Below are positions 34,317-42,590 of a DNA stretch of 64,000 nucleotides, piece after piece (position 1 is the stretch's first letter; each line of letters opens with the position of its first letter). The stretch lies in contig NZ_JACCCL010000001.1 of assembly GCF_013408665.1 (NCBI RefSeq), forward strand, positions 2,284,707-2,348,706, written 5' to 3'. Below the pieces are notes generated by a model. That model made no database searches, was not told the origin of the DNA, and saw only the letters and a list, made by a program, of their open reading frames with translations. A program made the position numbers and the translations under genes. This stretch comes from Sporosarcina sp. JAI121. Its GTDB lineage: Bacteria > Bacillota > Bacilli > Bacillales_A > Planococcaceae.

Positions 34317-34730
34317 TTAAAATTCAATTATATGTGGCTCTTCGCCCTTTTTATTCATTAAACGGATTGATTCTGGTTCCACTTTTAGAATGACGAGACT
34401 GGTGTCTTCCGGTCCACTGAACCACGGTTTCATATGCTCATTCCAAATTTTCTGTTTTAGGCTTTCGTCATCTGAAATGCTGACAGTTCCTTCAATTTCG
34501 AGATAGTCGTCTCCGAGACCTTTCCCATCGTAGCCGATTAATATGTGTGTGTAGGGATTCGTTTCAAGTTCATCCACCTTCTGTGTTTGTTTCGAGCTTG
34601 CTGTATAAAGCGTAAATTCATCACTGAAAAACGTCATGTACCGAGTATGCGGTTTGTTCTGTTGAACCGTCGCCATCGTGCCGACCGAGCTTTCCTTTAA
34701 AATCTTCAGTGCATTTTCTTTTGCATTCAC
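34317..34730 (-). CDS. General stress protein 26 / pyridoxamine 5'-phosphate oxidase-like protein
   Basis: A 137-residue split-barrel flavin-type protein. Pattern VGTMATVQQNKPHTRYMTFF at the N-terminus, HILIGYDGKGLGDDYLEIEG in the centre and PWFSGPEDTSLVILKVEPES near the end match the YdaG-type group (general stress protein 26) of the PNPOx-like family. It probably binds a flavin or related cofactor; the substrate is unknown. Start GTG after AAGGAGT. It is separated from the cotJ genes by a terminator and seems monocistronic. Confidence 0.85.
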   Translation of the reverse strand: MNAKENALKILKESSVGTMATVQQNKPHTRYMTFFSDEFTLYTASSKQTQKVDELETNPYTHILIGYDGKGLGDDYLEIEGTVSISDDESLKQKIWNEHMKPWFSGPEDTSLVILKVEPESIRLMNKKGEEPHIIEF

Positions 34731-34845
34731 AATAATCTACTCCTTTTTTTAACGTTGTTACAGTTTACCTCTTTAGGTGGGAACCTAAACACAATCGTCA
34801 TTGTAGCAATGCCGATAAGTTTATCTATCGGATTACAGCACACAA

Positions 34846-34883
34846 TAAAAGTTCCGCCTCCCAAATAATAAGGAAGACGGAAT
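34846..34883 (-). terminator. Terminator of the cotJ operon
   Basis: On the minus strand TTCCGTCTTCC pairs with GGGAGGCGGAA and is followed by CTTTTATT, 7 bases after the cotJC stop. Confidence 0.75.
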
Positions 34884-34889
34884 GGTAAT

Positions 34890-35459
34890 TTAAAATATTT
34901 TTTTCCGGTCACGCTCATCTTTCAGTAATTCAACGGATTCACGGAATCGCAGCGAATGGATATTTTCCCTTTCCCGTAAAAAACGTAGGGAATCATTGAT
35001 TAACGGATCGTCTGAAACATCGATAAGCCATTGATATGTCGCCCTCGCTTTTTCTTCAGCCGCGATATCCTCATACAAATCGGCAATCGGATCACCTTTC
35101 GCTTGAATATATGTCGCGGTGAACGGTACTCCGTTTGCATTTTCATAGAAGAGGTCGTGACCGTGGTTGACGAAATGTGCCCCGAGACCCGCTTCAACCA
35201 GCTGTTCGGGTGTTGCATCTTTCGTTAATTTGTAAATCATGGTTGCCAGCATTTCTAGATGGGAAAATTCCTCCGTTGCAATGTCGTTCAGCACGCCGAT
35301 GACTTTACTTGGAACCGTATAGCGCTGATTCATATAACGAAGTGCGGCTGCCAGTTCGCCGTCTGCTCCTCCATATTGTTCCATAAGGTATTTCGCGAGT
35401 GTTGGATTACACGTGCCTACCTCAACTGGATACAACAGTTTTTTTTCATAAACCCACAT
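34890..35459 (-). CDS. cotJC: Spore coat protein CotJC (manganese catalase fold)
   Basis: A 189-residue ferritin-like protein. The four-helix metal site of the manganese catalase family is visible in YGGADGELAAALRYMNQRY, DIATEEFSHLEMLATMIYK and YEDIAAEEKARATYQWLI with their Glu/His ligands. CotJC is the last gene of cotJABC; the proteins are made in the mother cell and bind the inner coat. ATG at 35459 follows GAGGAGGGAG. Separated from cotJB by 15 bases. Confidence 0.95.
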   Translation of the reverse strand: MWVYEKKLLYPVEVGTCNPTLAKYLMEQYGGADGELAAALRYMNQRYTVPSKVIGVLNDIATEEFSHLEMLATMIYKLTKDATPEQLVEAGLGAHFVNHGHDLFYENANGVPFTATYIQAKGDPIADLYEDIAAEEKARATYQWLIDVSDDPLINDSLRFLRERENIHSLRFRESVELLKDERDRKKIF

Positions 35460-35474
35460 TGCTTATCTCCCTCC

Positions 35475-35741
35475 TCATCGTTGCCATGGCCACGGTGTTG
35501 AATTCCAACGCCATCCAATTTCAAGTGCCTGTTCAGTAGGAACCGATGCAAGGGATAGGGGTCCATATCTGTTTTCGTATTGGCGCCGTACATGAGCTGC
35601 TTCTTTAATGGCTTCGCGCCATTGACCTAGCGCTTCTGCATCATCGGGATGAGTATCTGTGTACAATGTCAGCTCTACTACTACGAAATCCGCCTGCTGT
35701 ACGCGTAACATCATCTCTCGTTCTTCTTCAAACGCGCTCAT
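35475..35741 (-). CDS. cotJB: Spore coat protein CotJB
   Basis: An 88-residue helical protein; QQADFVVVELTLYTDTHPDD and ALGQWREAIKEA are the CotJB family core, and the C-terminus ends in a Trp/Pro patch (WRWNSTPWPWQR). Its start overlaps the stop of cotJA by four bases (ATGA), so it is translationally coupled. It works with CotJA and CotJC in the spore coat. Confidence 0.93.
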   Translation of the reverse strand: MSAFEEEREMMLRVQQADFVVVELTLYTDTHPDDAEALGQWREAIKEAAHVRRQYENRYGPLSLASVPTEQALEIGWRWNSTPWPWQR

Positions 35742-35956
35742 GAAATCCCCTCTTCCCGAGAAAATCCATCATCGAATAACGGCCAAAGTGTCCCGCGACG
35801 AAGTGCTTCTTCAGGAGAATATTGGGGAAGCCCCGGCTGTTGAAAATTCGTGAAAATTTGCGGTGGTAAAACAAAAGTCTTCACCCGGATAGGCGGACAC
35901 GGGTCAAGCGGAGACACATATGGCTTATAACTTCCCCGGTATAGCGGACGGTCCAA
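35738..35956 (-). CDS. cotJA: Spore coat associated protein CotJA
   Basis: A 72-residue Pro-rich protein, YVSPLDPCPPIRVKTFVLPP and PEEALRRGTLWPLF being the CotJA family pattern. First gene of the cotJ operon. Start is TTG with GAGGAG 8 bases upstream. A mother-cell type -10 element lies 20 bases upstream. Confidence 0.92.
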   Translation of the reverse strand: MDRPLYRGSYKPYVSPLDPCPPIRVKTFVLPPQIFTNFQQPGLPQYSPEEALRRGTLWPLFDDGFSREEGIS

Positions 35957-35975
35957 ATTTCATCACTCCTCGGAA

Positions 35976-35984
35976 TATCATATG
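35976..35984 (-). promoter_or_regulatory. Mother-cell sigma -10 element of cotJABC
   Basis: On the minus strand CATATGATA fits the SigE (CATANNNT) and SigK (CATANNNTA) -10 consensus. No good -35 could be fixed; a CAC lies 13-14 bases upstream. Known cotJ operons are transcribed in the mother cell. Confidence 0.5.
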
Positions 35985-36085
35985 CAAGAATTGCCCATGT
36001 GACACAATTGTTGCTATCTGTCCGCTGTTCTCATAAACAGTGAGTTCGACTCATACGAATAATATAAGTAAGAGGAGGTCGTTTA

Positions 36086-36895
36086 TTGAATAAATCGTTT
36101 CAGGAGGATGCACTCTTTGAGCTTCATTTTTGGTTGCAAATTCTAGGTGATCATGGCCGTTTCATCCATGATTCATTGGCGCCGAGTGAAGTTGAAAACA
36201 TCAAAATTGCAAATGCATTCATCATAAAATTCGATCAACTTCTTACAACTTCTAAGAAGCAACTGGATAAACAACAGCTTTGTTCCCTTCTTCAAAATGC
36301 GAAACAGGCAAGCGAAGAAATCCGTACTTTCAAATTGATTTTGATTCAGGAACAACTAATAGGCACTATCAAAATCTCTCTACCCCCATCTTTCATTAAC
36401 CATATGGTCAATGAGGTGGAAGAAGCGACTCGACTTTTTACCAGTCTGGAAAAAGGTCAGATGGCTCCGGCCGTCCACCCACTCCATCACGATTTGCTAT
36501 GGTTATTAGATGCTGCTGGTCACGCTGGTGCCATTGACGCCAATCTAGATCATGTTGAAAAACCGCTACATGAGAAGAGCCGTAAATTCGCTAAGGATTG
36601 GGAAGACTTCTATTTGAAAGCTGTGGAACTTGCAGGCTTTCTAAGGACCCAGGTCATGAAATTTCCTGCATTAGAGAAATTTCATAATGACGTTCATTTG
36701 GAAATGATAATTTTCCAAGGTTTTTTGCATGAATTAGAAGAAATGAGACTGAATAAAGAAACGCTTGGAACGTTAACTCCACTTATGGCTGATCATATGG
36801 CTCGAGAAGAAAGTTATTATTTAATGAAATTGGCAGAAACAGCAGGCACTCCGCCCCCACCAAGCAACCCAGCGAAACCTCGTACTGAAATGTAA
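36086..36895 (+). CDS. DUF2935 family protein
   Basis: A 269-residue protein of two related helical bundles, each opening with a conserved acidic/His motif (ELHFWLQILGDHGRFIHDSL at the start and FAKDWEDFYLKAVEL later). DUF2935 proteins are typical of spore formers and may bind metal through these His and Glu residues; no function is established. TTG at 36086 follows AGAGGAGGTC. It is divergent from cotJA, with 129 bases between, so sporulation-time expression is possible. A Pro-rich tail (GTPPPPSNPAK) closes the protein. Confidence 0.85.
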   Translation: MNKSFQEDALFELHFWLQILGDHGRFIHDSLAPSEVENIKIANAFIIKFDQLLTTSKKQLDKQQLCSLLQNAKQASEEIRTFKLILIQEQLIGTIKISLPPSFINHMVNEVEEATRLFTSLEKGQMAPAVHPLHHDLLWLLDAAGHAGAIDANLDHVEKPLHEKSRKFAKDWEDFYLKAVELAGFLRTQVMKFPALEKFHNDVHLEMIIFQGFLHELEEMRLNKETLGTLTPLMADHMAREESYYLMKLAETAGTPPPPSNPAKPRTEM

Positions 36896-36912
36896 ATGTT
36901 TCCAACCAGAAG

Positions 36913-36967
36913 AAAGGTGCCAGTATCCAACACGATGAAAAATCGTATTGGATACTGGCACCTTTTT
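36913..36967. terminator. Terminator between DUF2935 gene and corA
   Basis: AAAGGTGCCAGTATCCAA pairs with TTGGATACTGGCACCTTTTT, with an inner ACGAT/ATCGT extension. It serves both convergent genes. Confidence 0.92.
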
Positions 36968-36986
36968 CAACACCACTTTATGAGTT

Positions 36987-37949
36987 TTAAGATTTAAACA
37001 TATTGAGCCAACCTTTATATTTGAACAGCGCCAACATAGCTACCCCGATTCCGATCATGACGCTTAAAACGATGAAGTAGCCCAAGCGCCAATGAAGCTC
37101 CGGCATGAAATCGAAGTTCATGCCATACACACCCGCGATGAATGTAAGGGGGATAAAAATCGAAGATACAATCGTCAGTATCATCATGATACGATTCATC
37201 TGATTGGAGTTAATGGATAATTGGCTGTCTCTAATATCTGTAGTTAGTTCCCGATTCGATTCAAGAATATCGCCGAGCCGTAACAGATTATCATAGATGT
37301 CACTAAAATAGGCTTGCTCATTTACGGTGAACGTCAGAGATTCGGAGCTAAGCATCCGGTATAAAAGCTCGCGCATCGGTACGATTGTTCTTCGTAAACG
37401 TAGCAAATTACTGCGTACGTCAAATACGGCGTCCATGGATAAATGGACCGTTGAGGGTGCAAGACTGTCTTCGATTTCATTCAGGTGGTCTTCAATTTTA
37501 AGAAGTACCGGAAAATAATCATCCACGACTTTATCGATTATTTGGTGTGCAACGAAAATATGACCTTGCTTCCACTTATTTGGATTCTCAATAATACGCT
37601 TCTTGGCATTTTCCAGCTCTGGAATTTCCGTGAAATGAAAGGTGATGACATAATTCATCCCCAGAAAAAGATTCAACTCTTCCGCTTTTAGATCATCATT
37701 GCATAGGGAATGCAGCACAAAAAAAGCATAATCGTCATAAAAATCCACTTTTGGTCTTTGAAGGCGATTCAAACAATCTTCTATGGTAAGTGGATGGAAA
37801 TGAAAAAAAGAATCCAATAAAGCGGTTTCTTTTTCATCCGGCTGATCAAAATCAATCCAATACCACTTGAATGTTCGAGCATGAATCTCTGTTAGCGGGA
37901 AATCAAAAACCATTTTATTCTCTGCTGTAAGTCCTATCGTTCGGATCAC
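36987..37949 (-). CDS. corA: Magnesium/cobalt transporter CorA
   Basis: A 320-residue CorA-family channel. The N-terminal cytoplasmic domain and long stalk helix precede two C-terminal membrane segments; the selectivity motif YGMNF lies in the loop between them (about residue 278). Start GTG after AAGAAGGTG. Length is normal. It forms pentamers in the membrane and carries Mg2+ and related ions. Convergent to the DUF2935 gene. Confidence 0.93.
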   Translation of the reverse strand: MIRTIGLTAENKMVFDFPLTEIHARTFKWYWIDFDQPDEKETALLDSFFHFHPLTIEDCLNRLQRPKVDFYDDYAFFVLHSLCNDDLKAEELNLFLGMNYVITFHFTEIPELENAKKRIIENPNKWKQGHIFVAHQIIDKVVDDYFPVLLKIEDHLNEIEDSLAPSTVHLSMDAVFDVRSNLLRLRRTIVPMRELLYRMLSSESLTFTVNEQAYFSDIYDNLLRLGDILESNRELTTDIRDSQLSINSNQMNRIMMILTIVSSIFIPLTFIAGVYGMNFDFMPELHWRLGYFIVLSVMIGIGVAMLALFKYKGWLNMFKS

Positions 37950-38082
37950 GCGAACACCTTCTTTCTAACTCCAACGCCCATCATCGAAGACTGGACAAAG
38001 AACTCCCCGCAATACACGCTGATTAACAAACCCCACACTATACACTTTTCAAGATATTGAGGATATAAAAAAATCCCAATTA

Positions 38083-38178
38083 ATCCGCTTCGGCGCTTAG
38101 GCATGCCTCCCGCAATAAGCCAGACAACTTCGTCGTCAGTCTTATTGCTCCGGCTATCCCTGTAAGGCGCCTTCGCTA
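38083..38178 (+). repeat. Full-length CGCTTCGG dispersed element (reference copy B)
   Basis: Same 96-base length as copy A at 9925-10020. The outer stem GGCGCTTAGG with CCTGTAAGGCGCC and the inner stem AATAAG(CCA)GAC with GTCTTATT are both better paired than in copy A. It stands in the 500-base gap between corA and the DUF5658 gene, which holds no gene; a short copy follows 70 bases on. Confidence 0.85.
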
Positions 38179-38250
38179 ATTCTCCTCAAGTATACTGAGT
38201 TCACTGAAATAGTCGACCATCATAGAATTGGACTAAAGAATGACCATACT

Positions 38251-38294
38251 AGACGCTTCGGCTACCACTCACCACAGATATGGCGACTTCGCTC
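38251..38294 (+). repeat. Short copy of the CGCTTCGG dispersed element
   Basis: AGACGCTTCGGCTACCACTC at the left and GGCGACTTCGCTC at the right, the two end modules with the middle replaced. Confidence 0.65.
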
Positions 38295-38453
38295 AGTTTA
38301 ATATCGTATTGATCTATTCAACATATATAGTATACGAGATAAAATTCATTCACCGCATCCTTTTTGCTTTTCTCAATAGGTTTTAAATTGTTACATACTT
38401 CCCATCCTAGTTGTATGTCGTTCACTATTGTCAGATAGGTGGGAGAACTTATA

Positions 38454-38780
38454 ATGGATATAAAGCTACCGATTTTAAGCCGTCATAAACTATTCGCTTC
38501 GGGGGTTACCCTGTTATTGTTAGCCGCTGCTGATTCCTTATTCACCGATTTCGGTATTCAACAACGATATATAACAGAATCAAATCCACTCATGCGTTTT
38601 GTCTATGATCAAAGCGTTTTTGGATTCTATGCCATTAAAATCTGTCTGCCGTTTGTATTGTTGATTTTACTGGCGAAAATTGAAGCGAAAAGGTATTTAC
38701 AGATTTTAATGGGATTTAGCCTTCTTCTATATAGTATCGTCTTATTTCAGCATTTTTTTTGGATTTCCTTGGTATTGTAA
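38454..38780 (+). CDS. DUF5658-like membrane protein
   Basis: About 108 residues with three hydrophobic segments. The segment LLAAADSLFTDFGIQQRYIT followed by ESNPLMRFV matches the DUF5658 pattern (D...T, then E-x-NP). The ATG at 38454 follows GGTGGGAG; a GTG five codons upstream overlaps the site. Function unknown. Confidence 0.7.
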   Translation: MDIKLPILSRHKLFASGVTLLLLAAADSLFTDFGIQQRYITESNPLMRFVYDQSVFGFYAIKICLPFVLLILLAKIEAKRYLQILMGFSLLLYSIVLFQHFFWISLVL

Positions 38781-38814
38781 AATAAAAGTTATTGAATTTT
38801 ATACAAACAACCTA

Positions 38815-38862
38815 AAAAGTAAATACCACTCAATCTGCGTAAATTGAGTGGTATTTACTTTT
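38815..38862. terminator. Bidirectional terminator before the coat genes
   Basis: AAAAGTAAATACCACTCAAT, loop CTGCGTAA, ATTGAGTGGTATTTACTTTT. A 20-bp perfect stem. Confidence 0.92.
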
Positions 38863-38869
38863 GCTTGTC

Positions 38870-39187
38870 TTATTTTAGCTCCTGCCTGTAATCGGTGTAC
38901 TCCTGTTTAAGCGCTTCAACTTCCTCGGGGGCAGCCGGGATTAGCGAACTCCAGCCGTGTTGGAACTGTAATTCAAGCAACTTCTGATGTAGTAATGACG
39001 TTTCTTTCAGCAAGTCGAAATATAATGAATAGAACATCTTTTGCCCCACTTCATGCATTGCGGTTACATAGGCGATATCAAGGTTTTTTTCAGTTGCTAA
39101 TGCAGCACTAAGCAAATCATGGTCAGTGACACCGGCCTTTTGTGAATGCGGCATTTTTGGGTTTTCAATTTTTTTAGAAGATGTCAC
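38870..39187 (-). CDS. CotF-family spore coat protein
   Basis: A 105-residue helical protein: TDHDLLSAALATEKNLDIAY, then a helix pair ending in LHQKLLELQFQHGW. This matches the coat F domain of CotF-type proteins found in spore coats. Its start overlaps the stop of the upstream Gln-rich gene by four bases, so the two are coupled. Mother-cell expression is expected, but no clear sigma-E or sigma-K site was found. Confidence 0.8.
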   Translation of the reverse strand: MTSSKKIENPKMPHSQKAGVTDHDLLSAALATEKNLDIAYVTAMHEVGQKMFYSLYFDLLKETSLLHQKLLELQFQHGWSSLIPAAPEEVEALKQEYTDYRQELK

Positions 39188-39762
39188 TTAGCTTGACCTC
39201 CATTTTCCACCAGAAAACTTAGCAATTTATCGTACTGTGCTAAATGCATTTGACCCGCTTCCTCGAATTGACGCTTTAAATCTGGTAACTGACAGTTTTG
39301 AACGGCTTGCCGATATTGTTTCACCGCAAGTAAGTTCGCACTCAGCAAATTTTGCAAATAGCTTATGTGTAATGTGGATATCACTTTCGGGGGCTCTAGA
39401 TAAGCGGGAGGCTCCTTTGCTGTATCTGTTGTTTTTGGTTGTGATTTTTGCCCTTGCGGTTGTTGTTCGGGTGCCTTTGCCTGTGCTGGTTGTTCCTTCT
39501 GGGACGGCTGTTCTCCCTGCGCCGATTGTTCTACCTGGGCCGATTGCTCTGACTGGGAAGGTTGTTCTGACTGGGCCGATTGCTCTGACTGGGCTAGCTC
39601 CGGCTTTGGTTGTTCTTGAATTTGTATGGATTGCGGTTGCTGTGCTGCCGATTCTTTTTTCTGTTCCTCTTGTTGAAGCTGTATTTGAATTTCAAGTTGC
39701 TGCAATTGTATTTGTAGTTGTTTTAGTTGCTGAAGCTGTTGTAGCGACTGTAAAGACTCCAC
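39184..39762 (-). CDS. Gln-rich CotF-type coat protein with SEQ repeats
   Basis: About 192 residues. The N-terminal half is a Gln/Leu coiled-coil-like stretch (LQQLQQLKQLQIQLQQLEIQ) followed by imperfect five-residue repeats (QSEQS, QSEQP, QVEQS, QGEQP, QKEQP). The C-terminal half (ISYLQNLLSANLLAVKQYRQ) looks like a coat F domain. The GTG at 39762 follows AAAGGAG with an 8-base gap; an ATG six codons earlier overlaps this site. It probably makes a fibrous or scaffold part of the coat, together with the overlapping gene downstream. Confidence 0.7.
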   Translation of the reverse strand: MESLQSLQQLQQLKQLQIQLQQLEIQIQLQQEEQKKESAAQQPQSIQIQEQPKPELAQSEQSAQSEQPSQSEQSAQVEQSAQGEQPSQKEQPAQAKAPEQQPQGQKSQPKTTDTAKEPPAYLEPPKVISTLHISYLQNLLSANLLAVKQYRQAVQNCQLPDLKRQFEEAGQMHLAQYDKLLSFLVENGGQAK

Positions 39763-39943
39763 ACTCTCCGCTCCTTTCATGCAATTTGCATGTAGTATGA
39801 TTCCAGTGATGGGAATTATACGATACTGGAGAATGTTTTCATGAGAAATGGAAATCGACAATACACAAACCATTTAAATATGTAAAAAACATAGAGTACT
39901 ACAATTCCAGATGATGCGTATCATAGTAAAAAGGAGTAATTTA

Positions 39944-40567
39944 ATGAATCCGTTTTTCTCGATTTGGACACAACCAAGCAAAACGATTCGCTATATTGTC
40001 GAGCACAAATCTATTTTGTATCCGCTCGTACTTATCTCCGCCTCTTCACTTGGAAGCAGTTTCATGGCATTTGCAGACACAGGTTTATTTGTTGATTTGT
40101 CATTATCGTCCACCATCACGCTTATTCTAGTTCTTAGTTTATTATCAGGACTCGCTGGATGGGGAATAGCGTCATTTGCGTATACTTGGTTCGGTAAATT
40201 GCTCGGTGGTACAGGAACACCGCAAAAAATGGCGCGTGCAATTGGAGCAAGTACAATACCCGCCATTTGGACAGCGCCTATTGGCATCATTGCTGTTTCC
40301 ATATATGGCAAACAGCTTTTCGAAGCACCAAATAGTCTGTTTGGCACGAATATGGGTTTCTTTTTTTTCTTTTTGCAAACTTGGATCATAGTTGGGATAT
40401 CTATTTTCGGGCTCATTATCCTTAGTAAAGGAATAGGGATTGTCCATAATTTTTCCGCATGGCGTGGATTCGGAACAATCATGTTGTTTACTGGTTTTAT
40501 GTTTGTTATTTCAATCATTATTCTAGGTTCTCTATTTTCAATACTTTTATTTATTGGAGTGAAGTAA
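39944..40567 (+). CDS. Yip1-domain membrane protein
   Basis: A 207-residue protein with five hydrophobic segments. The N-terminus MNPFFSIWTQPSKTIRYIVE and the KLLGGTGTPQKMARAIGAST segment are the bacterial Yip1/YIF1-like pattern. The ATG at 39944 follows AAAAGGAGT; the ATG 11 codons earlier has no site. Role unknown; relatives occur next to envelope and stress genes. Confidence 0.8.
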   Translation: MNPFFSIWTQPSKTIRYIVEHKSILYPLVLISASSLGSSFMAFADTGLFVDLSLSSTITLILVLSLLSGLAGWGIASFAYTWFGKLLGGTGTPQKMARAIGASTIPAIWTAPIGIIAVSIYGKQLFEAPNSLFGTNMGFFFFFLQTWIIVGISIFGLIILSKGIGIVHNFSAWRGFGTIMLFTGFMFVISIIILGSLFSILLFIGVK

Positions 40568-40584
40568 CATACGTCATCAGAACA

Positions 40585-41511
40585 TTAAACAAATAATATC
40601 GTTGATAAATAGACTACGAACGTCACCGTAATAGCGCTTAAAACAGTTGTAAAAAGAACTGTTTGTGCCGCCAGATTCGGATACACATCGTATTCCAAAG
40701 CGAGTGTCGAACTATTTCTTGAAGTCGGAAATGAACTAGCGATAAACAGCGACTGTGCTACAATACCATCCAGTCCGAAAACAAAGATTAGAAACAGTGA
40801 AACAGTCGGACCGATTATCAGTCTTCCTATGCTGCTAACGACAATCGTCCGATTAATGATTGTCCGAAATTGAATTTGTGCCAGTTGTGCCCCCAATAAT
40901 AGAAGTGCGATTGCTAAAAATGCATCAGCCAGATGACTGATGGGAATCCAAATAAACTTCGGAATCGGGACTTGTAATGCGTTTAATAAACTCCCAAGAA
41001 TCATTGCGTGGATGATGGGCATTTTCAAAAGTAACTTCAAGATTTCTAAACCGGACTTAGTCGCGGAAATCAAATTATACAATCCATATGTATACGTTAG
41101 AATATTTTGAAATACCATCACGATAATTTGGATGGATACGCCTAATGGATTAGCTTGAAATATCAACTGGCTGACCGGTATTCCATAATTCCCTGAATTA
41201 ATCAAGGTAATGCCATTTTTAAAAATTGCCGATTCCCCTTTATTCAAACTTAATAATTTACTTAACATAGCAGTAACGACAATTAATAACAGACTGAAGG
41301 TCAGTAAATAACCGATTATTTCAAAGAGAACCTGGACTTCAATCTCAGTTTCATACAGATTGATGAAAACAGCAGCCGGCATGAGACAATACGTAATCAA
41401 ATTCGAAATCCCCCGCAAATTAAAAGCGAATTTCCTTTGCAAACCTGCGCCTATTACTAATAGGAATAGAATTGGTAAGATAACATTCAAGAAGATGATT
41501 CCTATGAACAT
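40585..41511 (-). CDS. AEC family transporter (auxin efflux carrier type), copy 2
   Basis: A 308-residue membrane protein with about ten hydrophobic segments. The core pattern NSGNYGIPVSQLIFQ and the C-terminal FIASSFPTSRNSSTLALEYD mark the AEC family. The ATG at 41511 follows GGGGGGAG with a 7-base gap. It is convergent to the Yip1-domain gene with only 17 bases between the stop codons. Its substrate is unknown. Confidence 0.88.
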   Translation of the reverse strand: MFIGIIFLNVILPILFLLVIGAGLQRKFAFNLRGISNLITYCLMPAAVFINLYETEIEVQVLFEIIGYLLTFSLLLIVVTAMLSKLLSLNKGESAIFKNGITLINSGNYGIPVSQLIFQANPLGVSIQIIVMVFQNILTYTYGLYNLISATKSGLEILKLLLKMPIIHAMILGSLLNALQVPIPKFIWIPISHLADAFLAIALLLLGAQLAQIQFRTIINRTIVVSSIGRLIIGPTVSLFLIFVFGLDGIVAQSLFIASSFPTSRNSSTLALEYDVYPNLAAQTVLFTTVLSAITVTFVVYLSTILFV

Positions 41512-41591
41512 AAAAGTACTCCCCCCATTCATTTGATTCAAATTACAGAACTTATCTCATTGGAGTCTTCTTCCATTTATAAGTATATAGG

Positions 41592-41649
41592 AAAAAAGGT
41601 ATCAGGTTATGAAACAAGTCCACTTGTTCCATAATCCGATACCTTTTTT
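41592..41649. terminator. Large terminator-like hairpin upstream of the AEC gene
   Basis: AAAAAAGGTATCAGG pairs with the complement ending in GATACCTTTTTT, with an inner AACAAGT/ACTTGTT stem. It lies upstream of AEC copy 2, so its client is not obvious; it may close an unseen transcript. Confidence 0.7.
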
Positions 41650-41972
41650 AATGTCGAAAGTACAATTGGCTTGATGCGTTGTTTTTCCATAACTTCATAT
41701 CTATCATGACAACCGAACAATCAAGATAAGGCTATTGCTAATCCTTACAACTTAATAGAAAACCGCTCATTCAAGGACCCACTTCATTTTTTTCATTTCA
41801 ACAGTTTGGATATTTTATATACCTCCTTATCAAAGAGACATTCGTTAACAGGCTTTAGAGGGATAACCTATGTCCACCGGATACAGTCAGCGATAATAAG
41901 TGTATAATTAAAGAGGAACGAAGTGGCCGATTTTAAGTTGGTATTACTAGTGCAAGATTAACACCGTCCATC
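41650..41972. other. Intergenic stretch before the DUF948 cassettes
   Basis: About 320 bases, AT-rich, without a convincing frame on either strand. A TTATCG...TATAAT-like element near 41880-41910 (GTGTATAATTAAAGAGG) could be a promoter. Confidence 0.3.
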
Positions 41973-42014
41973 AAACACATACCACAATTGGCTTTCCAAC
42001 TGTTGTATGTGTTT
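41973..42014. repeat. Perfect-loop 19-bp inverted repeat
   Basis: AAACACATACCACAATTGG, loop CTTT, CCAACTGTTGTATGTGTTT, with two mismatches. No T-run follows. Its right arm ends in GTTT, which also begins a SigB-like -35 (42011-42016). Confidence 0.7.
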
Positions 42015-42036
42015 AGTTATGACTGTATAGTGGTAC
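42011..42036 (+). promoter_or_regulatory. Possible SigB-like promoter of the left DUF948 pair
   Basis: GTTTAG (42011-42016), 14-base spacer, TGGTAC (42031-42036), against a consensus of GTTTAA and GGGTAT. A matching element, GTTTCA, 15 bases, TGGTAT, stands upstream of the right pair at 44117-44143 on the minus strand. Confidence 0.4.
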
Positions 42037-42084
42037 AAAATAGGTAAAGACAATTTACTAGTCTGGATGGGGGATGAAATGTGA

Positions 42085-42567
42085 ATGGAAATACTTTTAT
42101 ACGTGAGCGCTATCATTGCGGCCTTATCCTTACTGCTCATTGCAGTTTTCGTTGTCATAACTTTGAAAAGCGCAAAACAGACGATGGGTGAAGTTTCTGA
42201 GACATTGAAACGGGTTGAGAAGAAACTTGGTGGCATTACTGAAAAGTCCGAGCAATTGATGGAAAAGACGAACCGGATTGCGGAAGATGCGGAAAACAAA
42301 CTGCAAACCTTGAACAGCTTGTCACTTTCGGCGAAGAACCTTGGAGATTCCACTGATCATATGAACAAATCGATTCGTGCCATTTCAGATGAAGTCGCAG
42401 CACCTCCTGAAAAATATCGGGATCTTATGGAAAAAGCGACCGTTCTGACTGAAACAGCGGCACGTGTCTATTACCGCTTCCAACGCGAAAAACAGAAAAC
42501 CGAATGGGATGAAGTTGAGGTTAAGCCCAAACGTTTGCCGATGCCGCAACAAAAGAATAGGTCATAA
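42085..42567 (+). CDS. DUF948 protein, type A, left cassette
   Basis: A 160-residue protein with an N-terminal membrane segment (about 5-28) and a long helical, coiled-coil-prone stretch (LKSAKQTMGEVSETLKRVEK onward), the DUF948 layout also found in general stress proteins of the YtxG group. Its best relative in the window is the gene at 43657-44088: both share the KNL-GDST or KHVGDST motif after the helix. ATG 42085 follows GGGGGAT. First gene of a two-gene cassette. Confidence 0.82.
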   Translation: MEILLYVSAIIAALSLLLIAVFVVITLKSAKQTMGEVSETLKRVEKKLGGITEKSEQLMEKTNRIAEDAENKLQTLNSLSLSAKNLGDSTDHMNKSIRAISDEVAAPPEKYRDLMEKATVLTETAARVYYRFQREKQKTEWDEVEVKPKRLPMPQQKNRS

Positions 42568-42590
42568 ACTTGAAAACGGGGTGAGTGAAT

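Noticed and set aside
39237..39800. A 187-codon open frame on the plus strand
   Set aside because: It is the antisense shadow of the Gln-rich coat gene; the repeated CAG/GAG codons produce an artificial Leu/Val-rich frame. No ribosome site.
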